Shown one piece after another: positions 12,119 through 23,776 of a DNA stretch of 64,000 nt. This stretch comes from Botrytis cinerea B05.10 (Eukaryota > Ascomycota > Leotiomycetes > Helotiales > Sclerotiniaceae): assembly GCF_000143535.2 (NCBI RefSeq), contig NC_037319.1, positions 992,001 to 1,056,000 of the forward strand, given 5' to 3'. Both the position numbers and the translations under genes were made by a program. The notes beneath the pieces were generated by a model that made no database searches, had not been told where the DNA came from, and saw nothing but the letters and a program-made list of their open reading frames with translations. Position 1 is the first letter of the stretch. Each line of letters opens with the position of its first letter.

Positions 12119-12588
12119 CAGATTGAAGAAGGTGAATGGTTCATAAGATCAAAGACGATAGTGGATTCGACCAGATACGGATATAGCGCGAGAATAGGTG
12201 GTATCGAAGGTTTCCGAATGTGTGGTTTGATTGACCTTGTATCGTCGTTACGGGTTGTAGAGTTGAAAAGTAAATGGAGGTAAAGGCGAAAGAAGTGAGA
12301 AGTTGCAAGCCGCCAATTCCAAAACGGACTAGCGTCAAAATTCCGTCAGAGCGGGAACCGGCTCCAGGTCAATGGAAATAATTATTTCAACCACACCACT
12401 CAGCATGCCTAGGGATACTTTCAAAGGATTCCCATTGTTCAATCAAAGAGAAGTCCATATTTGATTTCGACCTACAAGTTGTCTTCGACATATGAGCAAT
12501 CAGTACCTTTGAAGAGAAACAACACTATACCGCGACTCGGACTACATTCTTTGGATCTCGCCCATCGGGCGCAATAAATTTTGTCGAA
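12119..12588. promoter_or_regulatory. Bidirectional promoter region, BRE1 / BDP1
   Basis: 470 bases between divergent start codons of two nuclear transcription-related genes. It probably carries both promoters and 5' UTRs. No defined motif was recognised. Confidence 0.6.
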
Positions 12589-14601
12589 ATGTCTTCCATG
12601 CTCAGAAAAGGTGGAAAGTCGTTCAAACCCAGTGCTCGTCCTCGACCGAATCCTACCAGACCATCTTCATCACAACCTGCAGCAGCAAGACCAAGTTCCG
12701 AAACTCAATTACAAGCACCAGTATCTGCGACTCAACCATCTATCCCCACACCTACATTAACTGAAGATGTTGCAGGGAGAGAACCATCTCAAACCACAAT
12801 TTCAGAACCAGTCCAAGTAACCCCTCAATCACAACATGCTCCGCCAGCTCAACCTCAGATACCAATCGCCACCTCGAATGATGACACTTCCGCGAGCATA
12901 AATAATACGGCCAAGAGAAAATCTAGAGAAGATGATGTGGACGTCACGCTTCAAGTTGAGCGACCGCCTACAAAAGCCCGAAAATTGACCCCTCCCTCAG
13001 ATGAGGTGCAACATTCTGGAAACAACGCGCCCTCACAACATATTCCAACTGTACCTACGACTATACCCAAAGCAGTGTCGGCACCTTCAAATAATCAAAC
13101 TTTAGCGGAGCCAAGCCGCAATGAACAGCAAGCCGTAGACGACGAAGATTTGCCTCCAATTAGCCACATAACTACGAATAATACTACAACCGCAAAGGCT
13201 GTTCCAGTAAACCCACCTCAAACTCTGAATAGTTTTGCTCCTACAATCTCCAAAGAAATTCCGCGAATAACTACCACAATCGACAGAACAAGAGCACCTG
13301 CGTCTGCACCTACGCAAGTAATTGGTGAAAGCTTACAAACCCCGCCTGCATCGCTTGAGGATGCCGATTTATCTGGAATGGGAGCGGGTGAGGCGAGTCA
13401 GACGTCTCATCTAGTCTCTACAGTAACTCCAACTTCCGAAGAAGCACCTACTCCAGTCGACGGAGAAGCAGCGTCAGCCCTCAAAAAGCCGAGGAAGAAG
13501 GCAGCACCAAGGAAAAAGAAGGTTCAGGTCGAAGACGGCGACGAAGATAGAACTGAAGTTGAAATTCAATTGAACAGGCCCCGTAAGACTGGAGGATCGA
13601 CTCGAGAACGCAGGAACAAGGACGGCGAGGCACCTAAGAAGAGAAGAGATCGAGAAGGCACTCCAGAAGATGCGGAAAACGAAGTCATCGAACCTACGGT
13701 TATGAAAATGGCAGATCTCTGTAAAGATATTCGCATTGGCAAGAAATTCAGTAGACATGACGAAATCAAGCTTAGGCATGCCCGAAAAAAAATTGATGCG
13801 CAATTGGCGGAACGTCCCGAACTTGCAGGTCTAATCAACAACGCGCCACCTGAGAATAACGCCGAGCCTGTTGAAGCGCCAGCTGCTGTCGTTAACAACA
13901 ACGGATTACAAATGCGAGTTATAGACGGACAAATTGTACTGGATGACCAATCTATGCAAGTCGATCGACATAGGCAAGCACGAAATCCAGGTCAAGTGCT
14001 GGAAGAAATAGAAGAAAACGAATTTACACGGGTGGTGAATTCCGGGCAATATATGAAGCGTTCCGCAGCTGTACGATGGGATTCGACTTCGAACGAATTG
14101 TTCTACCAGGGCCTTCGGCAATTTGGTACAGCATTTGAAATGATCGCAGCGATGTTTCCAGACCGCAATAGAAGACAAATCAAACTAAAATTTGTCCGAG
14201 AAGAACGCCAAAATCCAGCTAAAGTCGATCGAGCTCTCAAAGGAAAGACAGACGAGATTGATTTCGAAGAGTATACTCAGCTTACAGGCCAAAAATTCGA
14301 GGATTCAGCAGAGATCAAAGCAGAACAACAACGACTCGAAGATGAGCACAATGCAGAGGAAGAGAAAGTTGAAGCTGCCAAAGCGGCGGCTGACAGGAGA
14401 AAGAAAGAAGCTATTTCCAAAGCTGGAAGAAGAGGCAACGGCGGTGCTAGCGATGGTGAAGATGGGCCAGAGTCACAAAAGGAGAACACTGGTGCTGCTT
14501 TGCTCGGAATGGGAAGGAAAAAACCAGCCAAGTCTAAGAAGTCCAATAAAGCTTCTATGCAAGGTGGTGGAGAAGAGATAGAAATTCTTGGTGAAGTATA
14601 A
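12589..14601 (+). CDS. BDP1: TFIIIB subunit Bdp1 (B'')
   Basis: Intronless, 670 aa. Bdp1 joins TBP and Brf1 to form TFIIIB, which recruits RNA polymerase III to tRNA, 5S and U6 genes. The N-terminal ~300 residues are disordered, rich in P/S/T/Q with nuclear-type basic runs (PRKKAAPRKKKVQ at ~302-315). The conserved extended SANT/Myb region lies at ~480-550: SGQYMKRSAAVRWDSTSNELF, then QFGTAFEMIAAMFPDRNRRQIKLKF and VREERQNPAKVDRAL. The upstream segment VMKMADLCKDIRIGKKFSRH matches the Bdp1 N-terminal conserved helix. The C-terminus is a charged, lysine-rich tail. The start codon MSSMLRKGGKSFKP matches the usual fungal Bdp1 opening. The length is normal for filamentous fungi. Confidence 0.94.
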   Translation: MSSMLRKGGKSFKPSARPRPNPTRPSSSQPAAARPSSETQLQAPVSATQPSIPTPTLTEDVAGREPSQTTISEPVQVTPQSQHAPPAQPQIPIATSNDDTSASINNTAKRKSREDDVDVTLQVERPPTKARKLTPPSDEVQHSGNNAPSQHIPTVPTTIPKAVSAPSNNQTLAEPSRNEQQAVDDEDLPPISHITTNNTTTAKAVPVNPPQTLNSFAPTISKEIPRITTTIDRTRAPASAPTQVIGESLQTPPASLEDADLSGMGAGEASQTSHLVSTVTPTSEEAPTPVDGEAASALKKPRKKAAPRKKKVQVEDGDEDRTEVEIQLNRPRKTGGSTRERRNKDGEAPKKRRDREGTPEDAENEVIEPTVMKMADLCKDIRIGKKFSRHDEIKLRHARKKIDAQLAERPELAGLINNAPPENNAEPVEAPAAVVNNNGLQMRVIDGQIVLDDQSMQVDRHRQARNPGQVLEEIEENEFTRVVNSGQYMKRSAAVRWDSTSNELFYQGLRQFGTAFEMIAAMFPDRNRRQIKLKFVREERQNPAKVDRALKGKTDEIDFEEYTQLTGQKFEDSAEIKAEQQRLEDEHNAEEEKVEAAKAAADRRKKEAISKAGRRGNGGASDGEDGPESQKENTGAALLGMGRKKPAKSKKSNKASMQGGGEEIEILGEV

Positions 14602-15006
14602 TGGGCTGGATTAAGATCAATGGGGCGTTTGAAGGATTACATCAAGGATTAGATGGTCGGTCTGCTTGTTATATTCACGATAAATGAATGGTTGGAAGGA
14701 GTTTGTTTGGTTCTTATACCCGATTTGCATGCATTCTCATGCAAACTATAGAAGGAAAGGTCCTTCGGTCTTAGGCCTATGGGATGGATCTGATCACTAT
14801 AACTTTTCCAAGAATAAATCAATGAAGCAACGAAATAATTTAGACTGCTCTGCTAGAATTTCATAATTCATAGTGACTTTAAGATAGTCGCACTGTCTAT
14901 GCCAACCATTTACTTTGAATACCACATAAACCACCCACTGAGTAAACCCAAAAGATCCATTTCCCTACCCCTCCAGTCTTGTCAGACCCCTATTTTCCCC
15001 ACAATC
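14602..15006. other. Convergent 3' flanks
   Basis: About 400 bases between the BDP1 and beta-glucosidase stop codons; contains UTR only. Confidence 0.5.
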
Positions 15007-16647
<1,641 letters not shown>

Positions 16648-17400
16648 GTTGCTCTCTTTTGAAATTCGATGTTGTTCTGGGAAACGCAAAAGATACCAAG
16701 TCCTTATAGTATCAAAATAGAGAATCAGTTGTTGCGAGAAGGGGATCTACTCGCATATAAGTAGAAATAGAGCGGCTAATTGGAAATTAGTATTGTGTCA
16801 TAACAACCAAATGGAACTAACTCGTATCCCACCCCTCGGACCGTTCATACCGTGATATAATCATTTCCTAATTGAGTGCCTTTGATATCTTCCGCCCCAC
16901 CATGTTATGGCGGGGTAGTAAATGTTTGAACCGGTTAGACGGTACGAAATTCCGGCTGAATTCAATTGATCCGTTTCACGGGATCTGGTGTCGTTTTCGT
17001 GCCTGTGATTAGGTAGCTTGTCTGTATACATAGATGAATCTCGGATGTCAAGCGGATAGATGTGATATAGACATCATAATTGATTGCAAAGAGCTGTTTG
17101 CATTTCTTGGTATGGTAATCTTACATGTACAATGTTGGCACAGCCCATTATCTCATCTGTTAACAAATTCCCGAACTCCCGTTTGACATGAGAAGATAAC
17201 TCTTCCGAGATTGTTGTAAGGATCGGCAACCTTGTTGTGAACTCGCAAAGCTCTCTCGTTTTGTGCCCATCCCAAACCCAAATCTCCCATAAACGACATC
17301 GTCTCTCAACTATAATTCACGATGCTAACCAAACTCAAAACCATACAATCGCGATTTACTATTCCACCTCAGAGGCATTCACTTGCAGATGCTATCGCAC
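16648..17400. other. Intergenic, GH1 promoter side
   Basis: About 750 bases holding the GH1 promoter and the 3' flank of the GFA gene. Two CGG-containing palindrome-like patches near 16910-16985 (for example CCGTTTCACGG) could be regulator sites, but this is speculative. Confidence 0.4.
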
Positions 17401-18170
17401 CTACTGTAGCCCCTCCATGCGAGAACCTTCACCTGGACTTGTAGCATCCAACTTTCTCTTCCCAGTTATAGGTAGCTGTACATCGTCATCTTCGCCAGTC
17501 CACTCTACAATCTCCCATTCTACTTTGATTCGACCATCTTCGGCCGTTCTTCTGCCTCTGCTTGTTTTCATTTTACCCAGCCGGCTTCCTTCAACCAATG
17601 TCTCAAACCATGGTAGGCCTTGTTCCCCTCTGCCATCGTTCCCAGTGTGTGGTATGACAGACTCGATGGTTTGTTTATCATTTTGTGCATCCTCGAGTGC
17701 TTCTCTAGGGAGCAAGCCTAATTCTTCGAGATCTCGCAGATCCGAAGAAGCCAATGATCCTAAAGTTAACGAAATGTAATCTGCATGGTCTGCCGGTTCT
17801 TCCGTCCAAAAGGAAAGAGGTGTTCCACAGAAACCGCAGAAATGTCGTTTCGCATGTTGTTCGGATGGAGGAGTATAGGATCGTCGTATTATGTTGTGTG
17901 ATTCATCATCGAAGAAGGCGTATGTCGTTGAGTGATACCAAGCTAATGGCACACGAAGCCACGCCGAGAGGGGGGCCGCTTGTGATCGTCCTGGTTATGT
18001 GATATTAGCAATCGCCGTCTTGATAATGTAAGAAAGGGGCCATTTCCATTCTACATACGATGAACACTACTGCTATCAAAGAAGACTTGTGCGCCATCTG
18101 CTGAGTTTTGCGGGATTTGGATTGTGTATTTGTTTCGACCACAAGAACAGCCACCGTTAAGCTCACTCAT
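17401..18170 (-). CDS. GFA/CENP-V-fold zinc protein
   Basis: Model: complement(join(17401..17990, 18059..18170)), 233 aa; the 68-base intron has donor GTATGT and joins HR|RSQAAPLSAWLRVPLAWY in frame. GFA-domain proteins bind zinc and include the glutathione-dependent formaldehyde-activating enzyme; most fungal paralogues are uncharacterised. Visible ligands are Cys8 and Cys10 (GGCSCGRN) and Cys89 and Cys92 (HFCGFCGTPLSFW). The middle CxxC pair that completes the catalytic zinc site in formaldehyde-activating enzyme is not present: that stretch reads SSSVHRRSQAAPL. Enzyme activity on formaldehyde is therefore doubtful. The C-terminal ~100 residues are acidic and basic in alternation (SRGRRTAEDGR, TGKRKLDATSPG), which resembles a nuclear extension. 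Confidence 0.85.
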
Positions 18171-18712
18171 GCTGCCGAATCTGAAGCTACCTAGGTAGGG
18201 GGACTTGGGTTGGAAATTCAGATCAGACGTCGGCGAGTCTTGATTGATTATTTAAAATTGTAAATTAAAGAAGATGCTTCTTTTTATTGTATCAGGAAGA
18301 ATAAAGTTTAATCTGTTGTCCCGTGAATTTTTGAGTTGTATTAAAATTATGAAATATAATTGGTTTGCTGTTGGAAACATCTAGATTATTCGCAATGTTT
18401 CCTTCCCTCACCTCACTACCTAACTCTATGACATCGCTATGCAAGCTTTCTCCACAGCAATCACACATCACAACGACAACGACAACATTGACAACAACAT
18501 GAATATTCAATTGGGTGGTAAAGTCTGTCCTGATCTGTTTTTATCCTTAAATTTCTCTATCTACACAATTGATAATTGATAATCGATGATCGATGATCGA
18601 CATCGTTATGTGGAAACAATACCGAAGCTCACGTGAGTTTCGATGGCACATGTCTCACAACATTCATCGACTTGCTCAACCATCGCTTTCCACACACATT
18701 GCTAAATTTCCA
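18171..18712. other. Intergenic, with GATCGAT-type short repeats
   Basis: Contains imperfect TGATAAT/CGATGAT repeats at 18570-18600 and a palindromic CACGTG core in TCACGTGA at 18629. This is the start of the accessory region; no gene recognised. Confidence 0.45.
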
Positions 18713-19108
18713 TCAAGATTCTTTCTCGGATAGCTGCCTGCGTAGTTCATTCAATTCTTCCGCTTGCTGATTATCCTGGCCCCTCAGCTCTTGATCTTGA
18801 ACTCCAAGTTGTTGGGCAACACTCTTCTTGAGTGTCTTTACCTCTTGTCGAATTGCAACAAAGTTTCCTGCTGCCGTCTGAAAACGCAGAAATTTTGCGT
18901 CGATTTCACGGTTAGAGGGATCGAGTTTGTGTTCTAACTCGGCGAACAACGCATCTGTGCTCTGTAATGCCGTTGTCATTGCTCCAGTAATTCCTAAGCC
19001 GGAGCTCCCGCGAGCTTGGCTGTGACTCGCGCTCAGCCCGGAACCTGGAGTTTTGGTTTTGAAATTCTTCTTGGTATCGCGCTCAACATTAGATTGAAAG
19101 GGCAGCAT
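18713..19108 (-). CDS. Small coiled-coil protein, hypothetical
   Basis: Intronless 131-codon frame. Residues ~1-45 are basic/serine-rich and disordered; ~50-131 are heptad-like and highly charged (FAELEHKLDPSNREIDAKF, VRQ-like RQEVKTLKKSVAQQLGV, NQQAEELNELRRQLSEKES). No known domain. The style matches the N-terminal coiled coils of the large neighbouring family, but the shared C-terminal domain is absent, so it may be a truncated relative or an independent small gene. Helical periodicity argues for real coding; there is no other support. Confidence 0.55.
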   Translation of the reverse strand: MLPFQSNVERDTKKNFKTKTPGSGLSASHSQARGSSGLGITGAMTTALQSTDALFAELEHKLDPSNREIDAKFLRFQTAAGNFVAIRQEVKTLKKSVAQQLGVQDQELRGQDNQQAEELNELRRQLSEKES

Positions 19109-20722
19109 ATTTGATAGCTCATTGATACGCTGTGGCGTATATTTGGGTCTCTTGTTGATGCAAGGCTTTAACTGTGCTCACAATTCCTCAATTAGGAAGT
19201 CGTCTCTTAGATTGAGGTACTTGGTTTGTTTCCCACGATATTTGAGCGTAGTTGCTATGAGTTATAAGAACAATGTGTTCAGAAAGGGCTCTGCATGAAT
19301 CGCGATACCAAAGATCATACAAGACTGTGTATTACACAGAAGGAATGAATGTTGCAGAGAGCATCTTATAAACAAGAGGAAACTAAGTGCATGACTGATA
19401 GTACAGCAATTGAAGAACGATAGTCTCCTACGTGGACGTTGGCATGGTAGTATCAGTCAAATACTGCATTCAAAGTCTCGTCTAATTGTTCGCTTGGTTG
19501 AACGACCCCCTTTCTCTGTGCTTTAGTTGCTTGGATGTACGGATGGAGTGGTGAAGTATATAACTTTAGTAAGGATAAAACTCGGTATTGTATATAGATA
19601 CATTTAAACTTGGATCGCAAGTACAATGGTACTCCAAATCAGTTTGTATATATCGACAAACCATCGCTTCGCTCTTCAGACATTTTATCCAATCGATTCT
19701 AGATGGAATCTTCTCTTCTACTTTTATCTCGTCACTCTCGCAACCTGGTCCTGGTATAACACCTATGCACCCTAATCTCACTTCTTCAACGAAGAAAGGT
19801 TAAACAAACCTACATAGCATAGCTTTAATTCAGTCTACTGGCCATCGGGGAAGTTGGAAATTGAGTAGACAGCCAACAATGCGATATATTTGCCGTATCA
19901 AACTTTTGAACGTGAAATTACAACAGCCACCGTATAAAATACAACAGCTTACCTAGCAGTATCACACGCAATCTCACGCTAATAAGCTTGAACAGTATAG
20001 CTAAATTTATTTAGCGGGACAATCAAATGATCACGTGAGGATTCTGATTGAGGGGAAGATGTGAATTATATTATGCGAATATGGTGATGCGGATCTAAGA
20101 TTTTGGAGACAATAATTAGAGTATGTGGATTTTGGGCTGCTGTCGAGATTAAATGCTGTCTCTTTTATGGAATAGATGTCAAGAACGGCAAAACACTACG
20201 ATCTGATCAACTGAGGTCTCGCTTCGCCGAGAGAAAGGGAAAGTATCTTAGATTTGATGAAGAATGCACAAATACCTTCAATGACTTCTTTCGACATACT
20301 CATAGCATCACAATATGCATCCCAATGCGATATATCTGGTTTCACGTCTATCTGGAACATCTTTGTTCAATGTATAATCATTTCTTATCCGCAATATCAG
20401 TTTCATTCAGGGTATCTACTCTGACATATATACGTAAAACCTGTGGCGCACTCCCATTTCCAAGCGCAAGCATCATCATCATTCATCCTAGAAGTGGAGC
20501 TGCATGTCCATGATTGCTCTGGTCATACTCCAAAGAAGAATTGTTGATCAATCGCCCATAGTTCCTCTACCCAGACTACTATGTTCACTAGATCAATCCT
20601 AGCTCAAACCTCGGATCTGAACTCTACATAATCCTCTCGCAATCGCAGGTCGAATTCCCTCCACATATTGTGCTGAGCTCAATACTTGTATCGTGTGACA
20701 AAAGCAAATCGTAGAGGTTTCC
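19109..20722. other. Long intergenic spacer
   Basis: About 1.6 kb, AT-rich, with scattered short frames (the longest, 20103-20513 on plus, starts at a non-ATG codon and shows no domain). A TCACGTGA palindrome lies at 20031-20038. Confidence 0.5.
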
Positions 20723-22762
20723 TCATCTGCGCCGACGACTCAAACGTTCCACGTCCACTATCTCATCAGTCAAACTTTCCAATTTCTCAATCAAACTCAT
20801 CTTATTGTTTGCCGAGCAGTGAACAATCGTATTCCACACCACGCGCCATTCCTCACGCAGAATCGCCGATACACTAGATGTAGTTATTATCGACAATGTT
20901 GCTTCGCAGTCATTTTGTCTTCCGGATATGCTGTCAAAGAATGGGTAGTCGCTTGCTTGATGGTTGTATAGCTTTTGGAATATCTCTTCGGCTTCGTCTT
21001 CGTACTCTTCTGGGATAAAATTTCCGTTGAATAATGTAGCATCGGCAGCTGCGTTTCCCCGGTGGGCAGCAACGTTGCCGTTAGTTCGCAAAGCCATGTC
21101 TGCTTCGCATCGGGAGATTTTGAGGGCTGTGTCTCGTGCTTGGTCTAGAAAACGTAGTCGTATGTCTGCTCCTATCTTCACCAGCGGTCCTACAATATCA
21201 TGTGCATCTTTCAAGTCCTGGTAGTTTTTCCGTATAGCGTCACGGCTGGAGTGCATACTCGCATATTTAGCAGTCATCTTTTGGAGGTCTCCCTCAGCAC
21301 TTTCCAATTCGTCTCGAAGTGCGTTTCGCTTCTTTTTGTAGTACTCGGCATCTTCTTTGTACTCTGCACGCTCGCTTTCATATCTATCCGCATCGTCTTG
21401 AAGCTCATTATGCTTATCTTCGAGACTGTAATGATCACTCTTGAGATTCTCGTACTTCGTTTCTAGCTGTTGCAGACGATTGGAAGTTGAGGCGATCCGG
21501 CGCTGCTCCTGTCTGATCCTATGGTTTTCAACCCTCAGACTCCTCACTTGTTGCTGAAATGTCGCACTATGTTCCTGTACTACATGAAGTTTGAGCTGGC
21601 AGGCTTTGACGTCTTGTGCTGAGCTGCTTAGCGCGATGGACATAAATTTTGCCGATACCAGTGCATCGCTCTTTTGTTCCTCCAAAGTTGAGATTCTCTC
21701 CCCAAGTCTCACCACTTCCTCGCTCATTGTCGCCAACCTCAGATCCAGCTCTCTCCTCTCAGCCCGAACTGCTGAATTTTTCTCTCGAACTTTCCGTAAA
21801 TCAGTCGATGCTTTCTGTCGTGTCGCTTCCACTTCCTCAAGATTCAATTTCATTGCGTTAATTTCCTTCCGATGTCTTTCATTTAGCTGATCCAACTGCT
21901 TTTGAATTTCAAGCCTGTGTTTTTGATTTAGAACTTCGATCTCGGCACGCAAAGAACCGGCTTGTGTCTTCGCAGACTTTAGGTCACGCTCTTGTCGGGC
22001 CAACTTCTCAATCAATTTGATGCTCGAATCTAGTTCCGCCACTGTTGAATTTGTGACGACTGTGTTTCTTGTCACTGTTTCTGAAGATAGAGAGGTGCAC
22101 ATGATGCAAGGATTCCCGACGGAAGTTGTCGACTTGATCACTTTGATATCCTCGGGGACACTTTCGCTAACGAATTGCTCGGGTGTATGACAAGATGCAT
22201 GCAGCGCGGACTCCATACTTTCAGTTTTGACGCAAGTTTTTGTCAGCTTAACAAGTGCGCGGGAGAATCCTACCTTTTGACCCAAAGCCGTGGGGTTTGT
22301 ATCTCGACGAGCTGCTACCGCTACCGCGGCTACTTGAGACTTCTCTTTCTTCAACTTGGCCTTTCTAGCAATTTCCGCTCTTTCCTTATCTTCAATCGAC
22401 TTCTTATCGATTTTCCCCCAACCCATGGGCAAAAATTCCATATCATCGTCGAGAAAACCTTCACTCTCAGACTCTGCATTCGAACCCCACCCAGCGCATT
22501 TCTCATCACAGCTTTTATATTCAATCACAGGCCCATACAACGGCCATGATTATTGTGGTTTTTCGATTTGTTGAGGATTGACCGACGAGTCTGTGATTTT
22601 GCTCTAGTGTCAGTATTTTTACATGTTTGGTTAAAGTATTGCCCTACCTTCGTCTTGCGCAGACGGCGCTCGATCTTCCGCCTCCGAGGCCGGTAGAGAC
22701 ACGGTTCCTGCTGGAAGTCGGGATACAGAAGCTGCAGTTGCTTTCTTCTTTTTGGCTGCCAT
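20723..22762 (-). CDS. Family member A: coiled coil + GNxxAH domain, possibly interrupted
   Basis: A 605-codon open frame (20723-22540) encodes an acidic N-terminus, a coiled coil of ~300 residues and the shared C-terminal domain: IGADIRLRFLDQ, then GNVAAHRGNAAADATLF, then a short C-terminal helix region ending in RRRR. Upstream, a plausible first exon starts at 22762 (MAAKKKKATAASVSR) with donor GTAGGG at 22647 and acceptor CAG ending at 22591. Joining gives DEDSSVNPQQIEKPQ, followed directly by an in-frame TAA at 22550-22552, three codons before the long frame. Either the gene is broken by one nonsense codon, or it starts internally (ATG at 22441, MEFLPMGWGKID) or uses splicing I could not resolve. 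CAA to TAA is one C-to-T change. Function unknown. Confidence 0.6.
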
Positions 22763-23776
22763 TGAAATTAAATTGACGTCTTCACCTGATTGTAAAGAAA
22801 ATCGGGTGTAGTTCGATGGTTTCTGGGATCGGGCGCGTGCCTTATGGGTGTCATATTACAAATCGGAAAATTTTGGATGAAATATTTAACGGATAGGATT
22901 GTTACAACCATTAGAAGATCGGAAGGGATGAATGACTTTGTACTCTCTGTCGAGGAAATAACTTCGCTGAAGATGAGAGGGGGGCATATCCGAGATGTTT
23001 CAAAAGTGAGTCGCCTTACTTGCATATCGGAGAACATGTAGATTGGTATCTGTCCGGAAAAAAGCAAGTCATTTGCATCATACTTCATAATAGTTTAATA
23101 CATGAGGTAAATATTCACTTCTGCAGTAATGCAATGTGGACTTGTAAAAGATTCCTTCAGATTTTGAAGGGTATGAAAGAATCGTGTATGGCTAAGAAGT
23201 AACTCAAATGATTTAGAAACGGAATTTTATCTTGACTCAAGCTAAATTTTATACGTTCAAGGTCAAACGCAGTACTCAATCTTGAAGGCACATCATTCTA
23301 TTGGGGGTTGGAGGAAGGCTGGGAAGTATGAAAAGGAGAATCTGTAAGTGAGACCTTTAGGAGACGGAAGACTATTAGCAGTTGCATGTGTAGCTGTTTC
23401 TTGGAAAATAGCATGGAGATGTTTGATGTGGAATTGGTACATTATAACATGGTATTAATTAAGAGTAGCAAGAGCTTCAGTCTAGTGAAACTAAAATTCA
23501 TATGGCTTTCATACAAACGCCAAGCAACTATCTTCTGATGAAATCTATTACGATACGTGATTTTGCTTGCAACTACAATGTGATCCTCAGTATATGTGAA
23601 TTAAAGTACTTGCGATACGTTCAAACAACTCCCGAGACATAAGTTCTTAACTCAGGTCTGTGAAAATGCAAATGCAAACTTTAGGTACATCTATTCGGAT
23701 GTTCCGAAGACAGTACCCACTCAGAACTATAAGAAAAATTAGCCGCTATTCAGTGAAGATGAGGCGTTTTCCTAGC
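22763..23776. other. Intergenic
   Basis: About 1 kb separating family members A and B. It includes the presumed promoter of A. No gene or repeat recognised. Confidence 0.5.

Noticed and set aside
20103..20513. 136-codon plus-strand frame in the spacer before family member A
   Set aside because: First codon is not ATG, and no domain or sensible composition is seen.
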